Assembly: GCA_019240125.1 (NCBI GenBank)
Contig: JAFAYW010000323.1
Span: 1 to 49,699 of the forward strand
DNA from: Alphaproteobacteria bacterium
Lineage (GTDB): Bacteria; Pseudomonadota; Alphaproteobacteria; ATCC43930; CGMCC-115725
DNA: 49,699 nucleotides
Reading direction: 5' to 3'
Part shown: positions 7,925 through 16,776 of the stretch, piece by piece
How positions within the stretch are numbered: the first letter of the stretch is position 1
Layout: each line of letters opens with the position of its first letter
Notes under the pieces: generated by a model
What the model was told of the DNA's origin: nothing
Database searches by the model: none
Seen by the model: the letters and a program-made list of their open reading frames with translations, nothing else
Translations under genes and position numbers: made by a program

Positions 7925-9028
7925 CTAATACGTTTCTTTTGGCAGGTCGAGATGCGGGAAGGGGCTGTGGACATGCGACCACACCGCCGGCATCGCCTTG
8001 CGGATATAGCTCTTATCGAGCTGGGCGTAGCTGGTCACGCCGAGCAATGACAGGCAGATGCGGATTTCGTCTTCGAGGATCTCAAGCATCCGCACGATGC
8101 CCGGTCCACCCGCTGCCGCGAGAGCGTAGACATAAAGCCGGCCGACCACGACGCAATCGGCGCCCAGGATGACGGCCTTGACGACGTCGGTGCCGCGGGT
8201 GATCGAGCCATCGACCCACACCTTGGCGCGGCCCTTCACGGCTTCGACGACTTCCGGCAAGACCTCGATCGAGCCGAGTCCCTGGTCAAGCTGACGCCCG
8301 CCATGGTTCGACACATAGACGCAGTCGAGCCCGTGATCGACCGCCAGCGCCGCGTCCTCGCCGGTCGCAACACCTTTGATCATCACCGGGATTTTCGACA
8401 ACCGCTTGATCCGGTCGATGTCCTTCCAGTTGAAACGCGCCTGGTAGATGCGGGCGTCGCCCGGCCGCACCCGGCGTCGCTCATGGCGCTTGGCGATGTC
8501 GCGCTCGCGCCGGCTATAGCTGTCGGTATCGACGGTCAGGCAAAAGGCGTTGTAGCCGTTGTCCTGGGCGCGCCGGACATGGTCGTCAACCCAGTCCTCG
8601 TCGCCGCGGACATAAAGCTGAAAGACGCGGAACCCGTCGCCGGCGGCCTTGGCGGTCGCTTCAAGCCCCGGATGCGACACCGATGACAGGATCATGCCGG
8701 TGCCGAATTTGGTCGTCGCCGCCGCCACCGTGCCGCCGCCGCCGGGCTCGAAATTCTCCTGCGAGCCGACCGGCGCGGTCAGCACCGGGATGCGCAATTT
8801 CTTGCCAAAGACTTCCTTGCTGGCATCGACGTCAGACACGTCGCGCAATACGCGCGGGCGGAAGCCTATCGAGTCGAGCGCCATGCGGTTGCGCGCCAGG
8901 GTCGTCTCGGTTTCCGAGGCGCCGATCAGATAATCCCAATTGTTCCGGTTGAGGTTCTGCCGCGCGATCTTGGCGAATTCGTGCAGGTTCTGGAAGCGAT
9001 ACTCCAGATTATCGTCGTCGTCGGACAT
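7925..9028 (-). CDS. FMN-dependent alpha-hydroxyacid dehydrogenase
   Basis: A 367-residue TIM-barrel flavoenzyme of the glycolate oxidase / L-lactate dehydrogenase / mandelate dehydrogenase family, at the normal length. Key motifs are present: LTAPVGSQENF near the FMN site, VFQLYVRGD, VMIKGVATGEDA with the FMN-contacting Lys, the catalytic SNHGGRQLD with His and Arg, and VWVDGSITRGTDVVKA. The family oxidises an L-2-hydroxyacid to the 2-oxoacid. The soluble N-terminus suggests a cytoplasmic enzyme. The ATG at 9028 begins at the family-typical position; the upstream open frame has no homologous character. Confidence 0.92.
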   Translation of the reverse strand: MSDDDDNLEYRFQNLHEFAKIARQNLNRNNWDYLIGASETETTLARNRMALDSIGFRPRVLRDVSDVDASKEVFGKKLRIPVLTAPVGSQENFEPGGGGTVAAATTKFGTGMILSSVSHPGLEATAKAAGDGFRVFQLYVRGDEDWVDDHVRRAQDNGYNAFCLTVDTDSYSRRERDIAKRHERRRVRPGDARIYQARFNWKDIDRIKRLSKIPVMIKGVATGEDAALAVDHGLDCVYVSNHGGRQLDQGLGSIEVLPEVVEAVKGRAKVWVDGSITRGTDVVKAVILGADCVVVGRLYVYALAAAGGPGIVRMLEILEDEIRICLSLLGVTSYAQLDKSYIRKAMPAVWSHVHSPFPHLDLPKETY

Positions 9029-9213
9029 CGGCGTGCCTCGTTGCGTTGCATGGGAATGAGGCGGCGAGCCTATCCGAGGCACGCCACCGCAGCAACCGGC
9101 GCACCCAGCAAGCCGCGGGATTGATATTGGCTGTTGAGCCAAATCAATGCCGGCCCATCCGCGCTCGCGAGACTGGGCATCCTCCGACGAAGCACAGCCA
9201 CCGAGAGCGCGCC

Positions 9214-9531
9214 ATGCACCCGATCTCCGACAAAGCGGAAGTCGCCATCGATTTCCCCGATAAATTTTATGTCGGCGGTTTCGGTCGGGAGTCGGGGTTC
9301 GAGGCGCGCTGTGGAGCGGATGGTGTCTATCTCCGGCTGACGCGGAGGGCCGGGCAGAAGCGGCAGGTCGAAATCCACCTGCACTACCTGCTTTTCGCCG
9401 ACATAATCGAAGACCTTGCGCAATCCATTGCAGCCCAGCCGCCGGTCGATGCGCCGCACCGCGAGCCCCTCGCGGCGGCGGTGCAGCGGCTGGCAACCGC
9501 GTTGGATAGTAGTGCCGGTAAGTCGCCGTGA
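9214..9531 (+). CDS. Conserved-looking hypothetical protein, 105 aa
   Basis: The family is not recognised. The protein starts MHPISDKAEVAIDFPDKFYV and has alternating strand-like segments (GVYLRLTRRAG, RQVEIHLHYLL) followed by a helical region FADIIEDLAQSIAA and a C-terminal helix AAAVQRLATALDSS. Amino-acid composition and third-position GC fit a real gene. The start was chosen at ATG 9214, where homologous-looking sequence begins; the upstream frame looks non-coding. It is divergent from the hydroxyacid dehydrogenase gene and convergent with the cupin gene 9 bp away. Confidence 0.6.
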   Translation: MHPISDKAEVAIDFPDKFYVGGFGRESGFEARCGADGVYLRLTRRAGQKRQVEIHLHYLLFADIIEDLAQSIAAQPPVDAPHREPLAAAVQRLATALDSSAGKSP

Positions 9532-9540
9532 CCGGGCGCC

Positions 9541-10005
9541 CTATAGCGGGTTCGGACCGAGAATTTTCCAGTGGTAGCGGGCGCAGAGCTCGTCGCGATC
9601 GGCGTCGGTCATGCCACCGGCGGGCCGCTCAATCATCTCCTCTATATAGCCGCCGGCCGCCGCCGGCGTGTAAAGAAAGAGTACGCGGCTGGTGACGCTG
9701 CCGGTGTTCTTCCAGGCGTGCGCGACGCGGCGCGGCATGAATGCACAGGTGCCCGGTCCGCCGGTCGTCACCGTGTCACCGATCTTGAGGGTCAATTCAC
9801 CGTCGAGCACCCAGGCGACCTCATCGCTGTCATGGTGCAGGTGGTAAAGGCTGGTGGTGCCGGGCGGCAATGTTTCCTCGAACATCATGATGCTGCCGCC
9901 GGTCTCGCCGCCGAGCAGCTTCAAGTCGAAGAAGCGTCCCGGCGTTGGCGAGGCATGATGCTTGCCGCCGCCCGAAGTGATAACGAAGCCGCCTGTTTCG
10001 CCCAT
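9541..10005 (-). CDS. Cupin-domain protein
   Basis: A 154-residue single-domain cupin. The metal-binding motif 1 is HLHHDSDEVAWVLDGELTL (H-x-H...E) near residues 57-70 and motif 2 includes FMPRRVAHAWKN near residue 92. Cupins of this kind are cytoplasmic metal enzymes or small-molecule binders; no specific reaction can be read. The ATG has GGAGG about 9 nt upstream. It is divergent from the D-2-hydroxyacid dehydrogenase gene at 10229, with 223 bp between the starts that may hold shared control sites. Confidence 0.85.
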   Translation of the reverse strand: MGETGGFVITSGGGKHHASPTPGRFFDLKLLGGETGGSIMMFEETLPPGTTSLYHLHHDSDEVAWVLDGELTLKIGDTVTTGGPGTCAFMPRRVAHAWKNTGSVTSRVLFLYTPAAAGGYIEEMIERPAGGMTDADRDELCARYHWKILGPNPL

Positions 10006-10228
10006 GCAAAGCCTCCGCGGATGAGATTTGCGCGAGGGTTGGTCGACATGGGAAGTCTGGCATAACCGACACCAATTGCCGAGCGTCTCAACGGGTTCAG
10101 TTCCTTCCCGTCTGACTTGCACCCGCTCACGCGCGCCTCTTACGGGCCGATTTAGCGCTTGGGCCAGCCGGTTGCCTGTCGCTACGATGGCGCCTTGAAG
10201 CCAGAAACCGCGACGAGGAGACGCTGCT

Positions 10229-11209
10229 ATGCCCGAACGCATCTTGACCCCCGACAGCCATGGCGACGAGACGATGCAGATCGCCTATGACATGCTGCCC
10301 GGCGGCTATGAACTGGTCACCGCGCCGCACGGGCGGCCGGAATTCTGGAACCTGCTCAAGGAGGCCGACTATTACATCGGCGCCGGCCAGTTCAAGCACG
10401 GCCCGGAATTCTATCAGCGGGCCCCGAAGCTCAAGCTCGTGCAGACGCTGAGCGCCGGCTACAACACCTATGATCTCGACGCTGCACGCAGCGCCCATGT
10501 GCCGATCTGCAACAACGGGGGCGCCAACGCCACCGCTGTCGCCGAGCACGCGATCATGTTGATGCTGGCAGTGTCACGCAAACTGATCTGGGTGCATGAC
10601 GGCGTCGTGTCCGGCCGCTGGCGCGGCAACGATTTCAACTCCGCCAAGCTCTACGAGCTTGAGGACAAGACGCTTGGCATTGTCGGGCTCGGCAATATTG
10701 GCAAGAAGGTCGCGCGCCGCGCCAAGGCATTCGACATGCGGATTCAGTATTACGACGTCAATCGCATGACGACCGACCAGGAAGACGCTCTCGGCGTCCG
10801 CTTTGCGCTGCTCCCGGAGCTGCTCAAGACCTCGGATTACGTGTCGCTGCACGTGCCGCTCGATCAGACGACGCACAACCTGATCAGCGATCGCGAGCTT
10901 AACATGATGAAAAAGACCGCGATCCTGATCAACACCTGCCGCGGTCCGGTGGTGGACGAGGTGGCGCTGTACAAGGCGCTCCGCGACGAGACGATCATGG
11001 CCGCCGGTCTCGACGTGATGGTCGAGGAGCCGCCCAAGCCGGACCACGACCTGTTCACGCTGAAGAACGCAATCTTCAGTCCGCACTCGGCCGGCCCGAC
11101 CTGGGATAACCACCCGAAGCGCTGGCGCAATGCGTTCGATAATTGCCAGCGCGTGGCGCGCGGCCAGAAGCCGTTCTGGATCGTGCCGGAAATGCGCGAC
11201 GCGTTCTAA
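10229..11209 (+). CDS. D-2-hydroxyacid dehydrogenase (NAD type)
   Basis: A 326-residue enzyme of the D-isomer 2-hydroxyacid dehydrogenase family. The Rossmann motif is GIVGLGNIGKKVARR near residue 152; beta-2 ends with IQYYDVNR, whose Asp indicates NAD preference. The catalytic triad is seen as Arg in NTCRGPVVDE, Glu in GLDVMVEEPP and His in FSPHSAGPTW. The family reduces 2-oxoacids such as glyoxylate, hydroxypyruvate or phosphoglycerate precursors. The ATG follows GGAGACGCTGCT. It is the first of three paralogues in this window. Confidence 0.92.
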   Translation: MPERILTPDSHGDETMQIAYDMLPGGYELVTAPHGRPEFWNLLKEADYYIGAGQFKHGPEFYQRAPKLKLVQTLSAGYNTYDLDAARSAHVPICNNGGANATAVAEHAIMLMLAVSRKLIWVHDGVVSGRWRGNDFNSAKLYELEDKTLGIVGLGNIGKKVARRAKAFDMRIQYYDVNRMTTDQEDALGVRFALLPELLKTSDYVSLHVPLDQTTHNLISDRELNMMKKTAILINTCRGPVVDEVALYKALRDETIMAAGLDVMVEEPPKPDHDLFTLKNAIFSPHSAGPTWDNHPKRWRNAFDNCQRVARGQKPFWIVPEMRDAF

Positions 11210-11255
11210 GCGGTAGCGGCCGCCACGACCGGCTGCGACCCGCACAGCAGCGACG

Positions 11256-11279
11256 CGGCGGCGCCTCGCGGCGCCGCCG
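11256..11279. terminator. GC-rich hairpin after hydroxyacid dehydrogenase
   Basis: Perfect 10-bp arms CGGCGGCGCC / GGCGCCGCCG with a TCGC loop, 46 nt after the stop at 11209 and before the convergent TauD gene. There is no T-run, so it may act as a bidirectional barrier; this is an inference from position. Confidence 0.4.
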
Positions 11280-11368
11280 ATCTGTCGGTGTCCATGCCGT
11301 GTGGTGGCCGGCTTCGCCAAAGCGGCGCGGCTACCCTGCCGAAGACTCCGCCCGTCCGGGCAGGGACG

Positions 11369-12286
11369 TCAGGTCGCCGCCGCGGTGAGCTCGCGTACCG
11401 GTCGCAGGTATTCCGGGTCGAACACCTTGGTGGCCCTGACCTGACAGCGGCGGATCAGGCGGATTTCGTCGGGCGCGTAATCCGCGATTGCGCGGTGCAA
11501 CGTGCCGAGATGGTCCCAGATCAGAACGTCGTTCTCGGCCCAGACATTAGTCCAGCGGAATTGCGGCTGCAGCTGGTGCGCGAACAGATAGTCGAGCATC
11601 TCGTCGCTTTCGCGCTCCGGCAATTCGTTGATGCGCACCACAAAGCCCGGGTTGCAGTACAGGATCTTTTCGCCGGTTATCGGGTGCGTCAGGAATAGCG
11701 GGTGCACGACCGGCGGGCGGCGGCTGCGCTGTTCGTCGGTCATCGGCGGGCGCGGGCTGTTATGGACCCGCCGCATATGCTCCCAGAATTTCTCGATGTT
11801 ATGGGTCGCCGTCATGCCGTCGAGACGGGACCTGAGTTCAGCCGGCAACCCCTCATAGGCGAGCCGCATATTAGCGAATTCGGTGCCGCCGAGCGGCTTG
11901 CCGTCGCGATGCGGAATGCGCAGGCCGTAAAGCACATTCACAAAGCCCGGCACCTCGCGATAGGTCATGTCGGTGTGCCAGTCCTGCCCGGCATCCGGTG
12001 CGCCGATGTATCGCCCGTTCTCCTTGAGGTTCGACAGGATGTCGATCTCGGGATACGGGTTGTTCGGATCGATCTTGTGGTTCGAGGGGCCCTGGATTTC
12101 ACCGAACTGCTCGGAAAACCGCTTCTGCGCCAGAAGATCGAGATGCTGGTCCGGGAAGCGCAGCACGCCATGCTTGCCGAGCGCCAGCAACACCTCGGCA
12201 AGCAGCCGCTCGCTGAAGGGCTCTGCCAGGTCGAGCCCGGGCACCGTGGCTCCGAGTACCCCGCCGCTGGGCTCGACCGTCAGCAT
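11369..12286 (-). CDS. TauD/TfdA-family Fe(II)/2-oxoglutarate dioxygenase
   Basis: A 305-residue enzyme. The iron ligands are visible as H-x-D in WHTDMTYRE near residue 103 and the distal His in LGTLHRAIADY near 265; the 2-oxoglutarate-binding Arg lies in RLIRRCQV. The family oxidises taurine, alkyl sulfates, aryloxyacids or related compounds by hydroxylation. ATG 12286, with AAGGA upstream, was preferred to a GTG at 12319 that would overlap the preceding gene. It is the third gene of a TauD / substrate-binding protein / TauD operon, 17 nt downstream of the binding protein. Confidence 0.9.
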   Translation of the reverse strand: MLTVEPSGGVLGATVPGLDLAEPFSERLLAEVLLALGKHGVLRFPDQHLDLLAQKRFSEQFGEIQGPSNHKIDPNNPYPEIDILSNLKENGRYIGAPDAGQDWHTDMTYREVPGFVNVLYGLRIPHRDGKPLGGTEFANMRLAYEGLPAELRSRLDGMTATHNIEKFWEHMRRVHNSPRPPMTDEQRSRRPPVVHPLFLTHPITGEKILYCNPGFVVRINELPERESDEMLDYLFAHQLQPQFRWTNVWAENDVLIWDHLGTLHRAIADYAPDEIRLIRRCQVRATKVFDPEYLRPVRELTAAAT

Positions 12287-12303
12287 CCCGCCCGTTCCTT
12301 CAT

Positions 12304-13941
12304 TCAACGATCCAGCCACACATCTTCAAACCGCCAGCCATTGTAGTTGCTGTTGACGATGATCGTCAGGTTCTTGACGTAGGGATATTCGCAGTAGCCC
12401 GAGCGTGGATAGTAGATCACCGGCCGCGCGCCGTCCTCGGCCAGCTTGCGCTCGATCTCCCACACCAGTTTGCGGCGCTTGTCGATGTCCGGTTCGGCGG
12501 ATTGCCGGTCGACCATCTTGTCGAACTCGGGGTCGCAATACCCGGTATAGTTGCGTTCGGCACCGCAGACATAGTTTTCGTAATATTGTTGATCGGGGTC
12601 GTCGAGCCCGCTTTCACCGACGGTCAGCCCGACGCCGTAATCCTTGCGCGCGACGCGAGGGTACCATTGCGTCGTGTCGACCAGGTCGAGGGTTGCGTCG
12701 ATGTAGATTTCCTTCAGCTGGTCAATCAGCAAAACTGCCGGATCACGATAGGCCAGCACGTTGCGCGTGGTCAGCGGCATGGCCAGCCTCTTGTCGGGAC
12801 CGTAGCCGAGCTTCTGCATGATCGCCCGGGCTTCGGTGCGGTTCTTGGCGACATCGGGGTCATAGCTGGCGAAGGTTTTCAGGACCTCGGGCGGCGGGCC
12901 CCAGGCGCCATCCGGCGGCGGCAACAGCGTGCCGCCGATATCGCCCTGGCCGTCGCTCAGGATGTCGATGAACGCCTTGCGGTCGAGGCTCAACGTCATC
13001 GCCCGGCGCAGTTCGGGATTGTCAAAGGGCGGCTTGTCGCGATTGATGATCAGGAGGCGCGGGATATTCCAGGGATAGACATTGCACGCGATCTGAGGCG
13101 CCTGGTTCTTGATCTCGCGCATCAACGGCAATGGCACAATGCCGGGCCAGGTGCGGTCGACCTGGCCGCTCGCCAATGCCAGCACCGCGGTCGAGGTATT
13201 GCGAATGACCATATATTCGATGCCGTCGAGATACGGCAGGCCGGGTTTCCAGTAATCCGGGTTGCGCGCCACCTTGATCGACTCGTTGGGCTTGAACTCG
13301 ACGAACTTGAACGGCCCCGTCCCGATCGGGTGCTGCCGCATCTGCGCCGGCGACACGTGGCAGGGATAGACCGGCGACCAGCCTGAGGCGAGCAACGCGA
13401 TAAAAGAAGGCTGTGGCCGCTTGAGCTGAAACACCGCCTCGTAATCGCCGTTCGTCGTTACCGCGTCGAGGTTGCGGTACCATGATTTGCGCGGGTTGAC
13501 GCGCAACCTCTCGGTGCCCTTCCCCTGCAGCAGATCCCAGGTGCACCTGACGTCGGCTGACGTGAACGGCTTGCCGTCATGCCATTTGACGCCCTGCCGC
13601 AAGGTCAATTTGAGCTGCGTCTTGTCGTCGTTCCACACCCAGTCGGTGGCAAGTTCGGGCACGATGGTGTCGAGGGTGTTGCGCGGCTTGTGCTGGTCGA
13701 ACAGCACGAGATTGTTGAACACCGGCATCATCGGCCCCTCGGAGGTCACGGTGGCCTCCTCCAGGATTGACATGCTGGCTGGGCTGTCGAGGTTAGGGAC
13801 GCGCAGGACACCGCCTTGCTTCTGAGCACTTGCGGCGCCGATGCTCAGCAGTACGGCGGCGACCGCAAGCGCAGGACCCCACCGGGTTGCCCCCCGGCCG
13901 GCGACAATCCGCGAGCCCAACCATCGACGGGAATGGACCAT
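12304..13941 (-). CDS. ABC transporter solute-binding protein, family 5 (peptide/nickel type)
   Basis: A 545-residue exported binding protein. The N-terminus has a signal peptide with hydrophobic core WGPALAVAAVLLSIGAASAQ. The body carries family-5 motifs: LTLRQGVKWHDGKPFTSADV near residue 125, a region like LRRAMTLSLDRKAFID, and the C-terminal RKLVWEIERKLAEDG. Such proteins capture oligopeptides, opines, nickel chelates or other solutes in the periplasm for a permease. No permease or ATPase gene is adjacent, so it is an orphan here or feeds a distant transporter. Being sandwiched between two TauD dioxygenases suggests a shared substrate. The start could also be a few codons upstream (GTG or TTG). 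Confidence 0.9.
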   Translation of the reverse strand: MVHSRRWLGSRIVAGRGATRWGPALAVAAVLLSIGAASAQKQGGVLRVPNLDSPASMSILEEATVTSEGPMMPVFNNLVLFDQHKPRNTLDTIVPELATDWVWNDDKTQLKLTLRQGVKWHDGKPFTSADVRCTWDLLQGKGTERLRVNPRKSWYRNLDAVTTNGDYEAVFQLKRPQPSFIALLASGWSPVYPCHVSPAQMRQHPIGTGPFKFVEFKPNESIKVARNPDYWKPGLPYLDGIEYMVIRNTSTAVLALASGQVDRTWPGIVPLPLMREIKNQAPQIACNVYPWNIPRLLIINRDKPPFDNPELRRAMTLSLDRKAFIDILSDGQGDIGGTLLPPPDGAWGPPPEVLKTFASYDPDVAKNRTEARAIMQKLGYGPDKRLAMPLTTRNVLAYRDPAVLLIDQLKEIYIDATLDLVDTTQWYPRVARKDYGVGLTVGESGLDDPDQQYYENYVCGAERNYTGYCDPEFDKMVDRQSAEPDIDKRRKLVWEIERKLAEDGARPVIYYPRSGYCEYPYVKNLTIIVNSNYNGWRFEDVWLDR

Positions 13942-13974
13942 TCGCACGACGCTCGTCGGCAAAACCGAGCCGCT

Positions 13975-14790
13975 TCAGGCAAAGCGGGGTTCGTCGCCTT
14001 CGACGATGATGCGCCATAGCACGCGGCTCTGGCTGCGATCGTAATCGCCATGCGCCCGGTGCATCGTGGCGCGGTCGTCGAATACCAGCAGGTCGCCCTT
14101 GCGCCATTTATGCGTGTAGATGATCTCGGGTTTGAGCATGCGGTCGAGCAGGCCGGTCAGGTATTCCTGCGTCTCGTCCTGGCCCATGCCCTCGATGTTG
14201 ACCGTCTTGCCGATGTGGAAGAACACGGCGCGCTCGCCGGTCACCGGGTGCGTGCGGACCATCGGATGCGTGATGGGCTTGCTGTATTTTTCCCAGTCAT
14301 CCGCTTTGGTCGTCTCGCGACGGCCTTCGTCGAGGCTGTTGACCGTGCGGTAGCCCTCGATGCGGCTCCGTTCCTTGTCGGGCAGGTGGTTATAGGCGAT
14401 GCGCATATTGGCGATGCTGGTGCCGCCGCCAGAGGTCGGAATCTCGACCCCATAGAGCATCGTCGCGGCCGGCGGACGGACCCGGTTGGTATGGTCGGTG
14501 TGCCAGCGTTCCGACACCTTCTGGCCGTTACGATGGTGTACGAGGCCGATATCCGGATGGTCCGGCATGTTGTGTTGCGAATAGTGCTGCCGCATCGGCG
14601 GTCCGAAGATCGTCGCCGCCTGCAGATACTGGTCGGGCGTCAGAGTCTGGTCGTGAAAGACAAGTGCGAGGTGCTCGGCCAGAGCGTTCGATAGTTGCTC
14701 CTTGGCGGCCGCGTCGACCGGTTTGCTGAGATCGATCCCAGAGACTTCAGCCCCCAGCGGTGAGCCGAGCGGTGTCACGGTTATGGCCAT
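13975..14790 (-). CDS. TauD/TfdA-family dioxygenase
   Basis: A 271-residue Fe(II)/2-oxoglutarate dioxygenase, close to the length of taurine dioxygenase. The opening ITVTPLGSPLGAEVSGIDL is the family's typical N-terminus. Iron ligands are H-x-D in RWHTDHTNR near residue 95 and His in DDRATMHRAHGDY near 247; the 2-oxoglutarate Arg is in SRVLWRIIVEG. The product is expected to hydroxylate a small acid or sulfonate. It is the first gene of the three-gene operon, 33 nt upstream of the binding-protein gene. It is divergent from the cysteine-dioxygenase-like gene, which may point to sulfur or organic-acid metabolism. Confidence 0.92.
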   Translation of the reverse strand: MAITVTPLGSPLGAEVSGIDLSKPVDAAAKEQLSNALAEHLALVFHDQTLTPDQYLQAATIFGPPMRQHYSQHNMPDHPDIGLVHHRNGQKVSERWHTDHTNRVRPPAATMLYGVEIPTSGGGTSIANMRIAYNHLPDKERSRIEGYRTVNSLDEGRRETTKADDWEKYSKPITHPMVRTHPVTGERAVFFHIGKTVNIEGMGQDETQEYLTGLLDRMLKPEIIYTHKWRKGDLLVFDDRATMHRAHGDYDRSQSRVLWRIIVEGDEPRFA

Positions 14791-14971
14791 GGCGTTTCCC
14801 CAGTTGTTTGGGCAACCCTAGCCCCAGCGCGCTACGCGCAGTAGTGCCAAGGGAACAAGGCAGCCTCTACGGGCGCGCCTTGAGCGGCGCGCTCGCGAGG
14901 AGGGGCAAGCTGCACACTTGCAGAGCTGACCGGCTATACTCGTGCGGGATCACCAGCCTCTGAGGGAGGAC

Positions 14972-15517
14972 ATGTTCGATATCGAGCGCTTTATCGAGGA
15001 GTGTCAGGCGGCGGTGCGCGAGGACCGCACCCACAAGGCCGCTCGCGACGTTCTGGCCCGGGCCAATTCAGACCCGGCGGCAGTGCTCGCGGCGATGGGC
15101 GAGCCTACCCGCGCCGGCGTGACACCTTTGTATAAGTCCGGGTCGCTGACGGTGCTCAACGTGGTTTGGGGCAAGCGCATGACAATCATGCCGCATGACC
15201 ACCGGATGTGGGCGGTGATCGGCGTCTATACCGGCCGGGAGGACAATATCTTCTGGCGCCGCCTACCGGGTGACTCAACCGGGCTGATCGAGGCGGCCGG
15301 CGCCAAATCACTGGGCCCCGGTTGCGCCGAGCCGCTCGGTCCCGATGTAATCCATTCGGTGACCAACCCGCTCGGCCGGCTCACCGCCGCCCTTCACGTG
15401 TATGGCGGCGATTTCTATGGGGTGGAGCGCAGCGACTGGGACCCCGAGAACCTGCGCGAGCGCGATTACGATTTCGCTCTGCACCGCCGCATGTTCGAGG
15501 AAGCCAACGCCGCCTGA
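14972..15517 (+). CDS. Cysteine-dioxygenase-like cupin (COG5553-type metal enzyme)
   Basis: A 181-residue protein with a double-stranded beta-helix core. The metal motif is MPHDHRMWAVIGVYTGRED near residue 72 and a third His lies in ALHVYGGDFYG near 140, the pattern seen in cysteine-dioxygenase-like non-heme iron proteins. The GAREDNIFWRR-like segment is typical of the predicted metal-dependent enzyme group COG5553. The substrate is unknown; thiol oxidation is a reasonable guess by family. ATG 14972 has GAGGGAGG directly upstream. It is divergent from the TauD operon. Confidence 0.82.
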   Translation: MFDIERFIEECQAAVREDRTHKAARDVLARANSDPAAVLAAMGEPTRAGVTPLYKSGSLTVLNVVWGKRMTIMPHDHRMWAVIGVYTGREDNIFWRRLPGDSTGLIEAAGAKSLGPGCAEPLGPDVIHSVTNPLGRLTAALHVYGGDFYGVERSDWDPENLRERDYDFALHRRMFEEANAA

Positions 15518-15530
15518 TACGAGCGGCTGG

Positions 15531-16652
15531 CTATCCGACGGCTGCCTTGAAGATTCGCAGGTAGTTGCCGCCGGCGATCTTGGCGGTCTCCTCCGCGGTG
15601 AAGCCGCCGCGCAGCATTGCCGCCATCAGGTGCACCCAGCGGGTGTAATCGGCGACGCAGCCGCGCGAGTCGAACTGGTCGGTTCCGATACTGACGTGGT
15701 CGGTACCCACGATATCGGCCATCTCCTTGAGACCGGTGACATAGGCGTCGAGATCGGGAAAGAAATGCCAGATCCCGACCGAGCCACCAGTCTCGGCGAT
15801 CGCCCGTGCGTGGTCGGGGGTGACCTGACGGCCGGTGAGCGGCGTCGGTCCCATAGCCCGCGAGCCCGCCACCGCGGTGTGCGACAGCAGCAAGGGCTTG
15901 CTGGCGACCTTTACCGCTTGCCTGACCATATCCTCGGTCGCATGCGCGACGTCGCAGACAAAGCCGAGGCGATGACAGGCGCGGATCACCTCGGCGCCGA
16001 ACTCGGTAAGTCCGTCGTGCTTGATGGCGCCGGTCTGGAAATCGCCGATGTCGTTCGGGGTGTAATGCACCAGCTGCAGGTGGCGCAGACCGCGCTGATG
16101 CGCCTCCTCCAGCCGTTCGAGCCTGCCATCGAGGAAGTCGAGCCCTTCGACATCGCCGATGATCGCAGGCTCGCCGGCTTGGTGGGCGGCCTCCAGATCG
16201 GCCGCGTTCAGCGCGCGCCGAATGCCGTGATGCGCGACCAGCTCATCCATCCAGGCGAGCCGTGCGAGATGGTGCCGGTAGAGTTCGCCGCTCGCGGGCG
16301 TGCGTACCGCCGCCAGTGCGCCCGCGGCATCGCGGCCGAGGATCGGCCCATCGGGCACGTCGGCAAGACAGGCGACGGCCAGCGCACCCGCGCGCATGTG
16401 GTTCGCGAGATCGTCGCTCGGCGGCGATTTCGACGAGATACCGGTCTTGCCGCCATGAGTGTGGACATCGATCGAAACCGCCCGGCGCAGGACGGCGAGC
16501 GCGGCCGCGGTCTCATCTGCGGCATCGGCCGCCGCGGTGGAACCGCTCGGGCCGCCGGCGCCCGCCAGCAGAGCGCCGACCGACATCAGCGTCGCCGGCC
16601 AGAGATGATGATGGGTATTCCCGGCGGCGTGTCCGTGACCGCAGCAATCCAT
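15531..16652 (-). CDS. Membrane dipeptidase (peptidase M19 / renal dipeptidase family)
   Basis: A 373-residue zinc peptidase-like protein. Metal motifs: SIDVHTHGG (family usually D-x-H-x-D, here H-x-H), the bridging Glu in IIGDVEGLD, and the two His in CDVAHAT and LLLSHTAVAG. The loop DHVSIGTDQFD matches the family motif HVGIGSDFD. M19 enzymes cleave dipeptides, often with a D- or dehydro-residue. The N-terminus (HGHAAGNTHHHLW) is His-rich and followed by a hydrophobic stretch, so export is possible. The ATG is preceded by GGGAGAAG. It is divergent from the monooxygenase gene. Confidence 0.87.
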   Translation of the reverse strand: MDCCGHGHAAGNTHHHLWPATLMSVGALLAGAGGPSGSTAAADAADETAAALAVLRRAVSIDVHTHGGKTGISSKSPPSDDLANHMRAGALAVACLADVPDGPILGRDAAGALAAVRTPASGELYRHHLARLAWMDELVAHHGIRRALNAADLEAAHQAGEPAIIGDVEGLDFLDGRLERLEEAHQRGLRHLQLVHYTPNDIGDFQTGAIKHDGLTEFGAEVIRACHRLGFVCDVAHATEDMVRQAVKVASKPLLLSHTAVAGSRAMGPTPLTGRQVTPDHARAIAETGGSVGIWHFFPDLDAYVTGLKEMADIVGTDHVSIGTDQFDSRGCVADYTRWVHLMAAMLRGGFTAEETAKIAGGNYLRIFKAAVG

Positions 16653-16776
16653 CGCGCTTCTCCCATCAATCCATCGCGGACGATTAGAGCCGCGCTCGCA
16701 GCCCTGTTCAAGCGCAGCCGAACGTCGCCATCCCCGATGCAAATCCGTTACTCTGCCGCGACGCGGAGGAGAGACG

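Noticed and set aside
9029-9496. N-terminal extension of the alpha-hydroxyacid dehydrogenase
   Set aside because: The family start is at 9028, and the region upstream carries another gene on the opposite strand.
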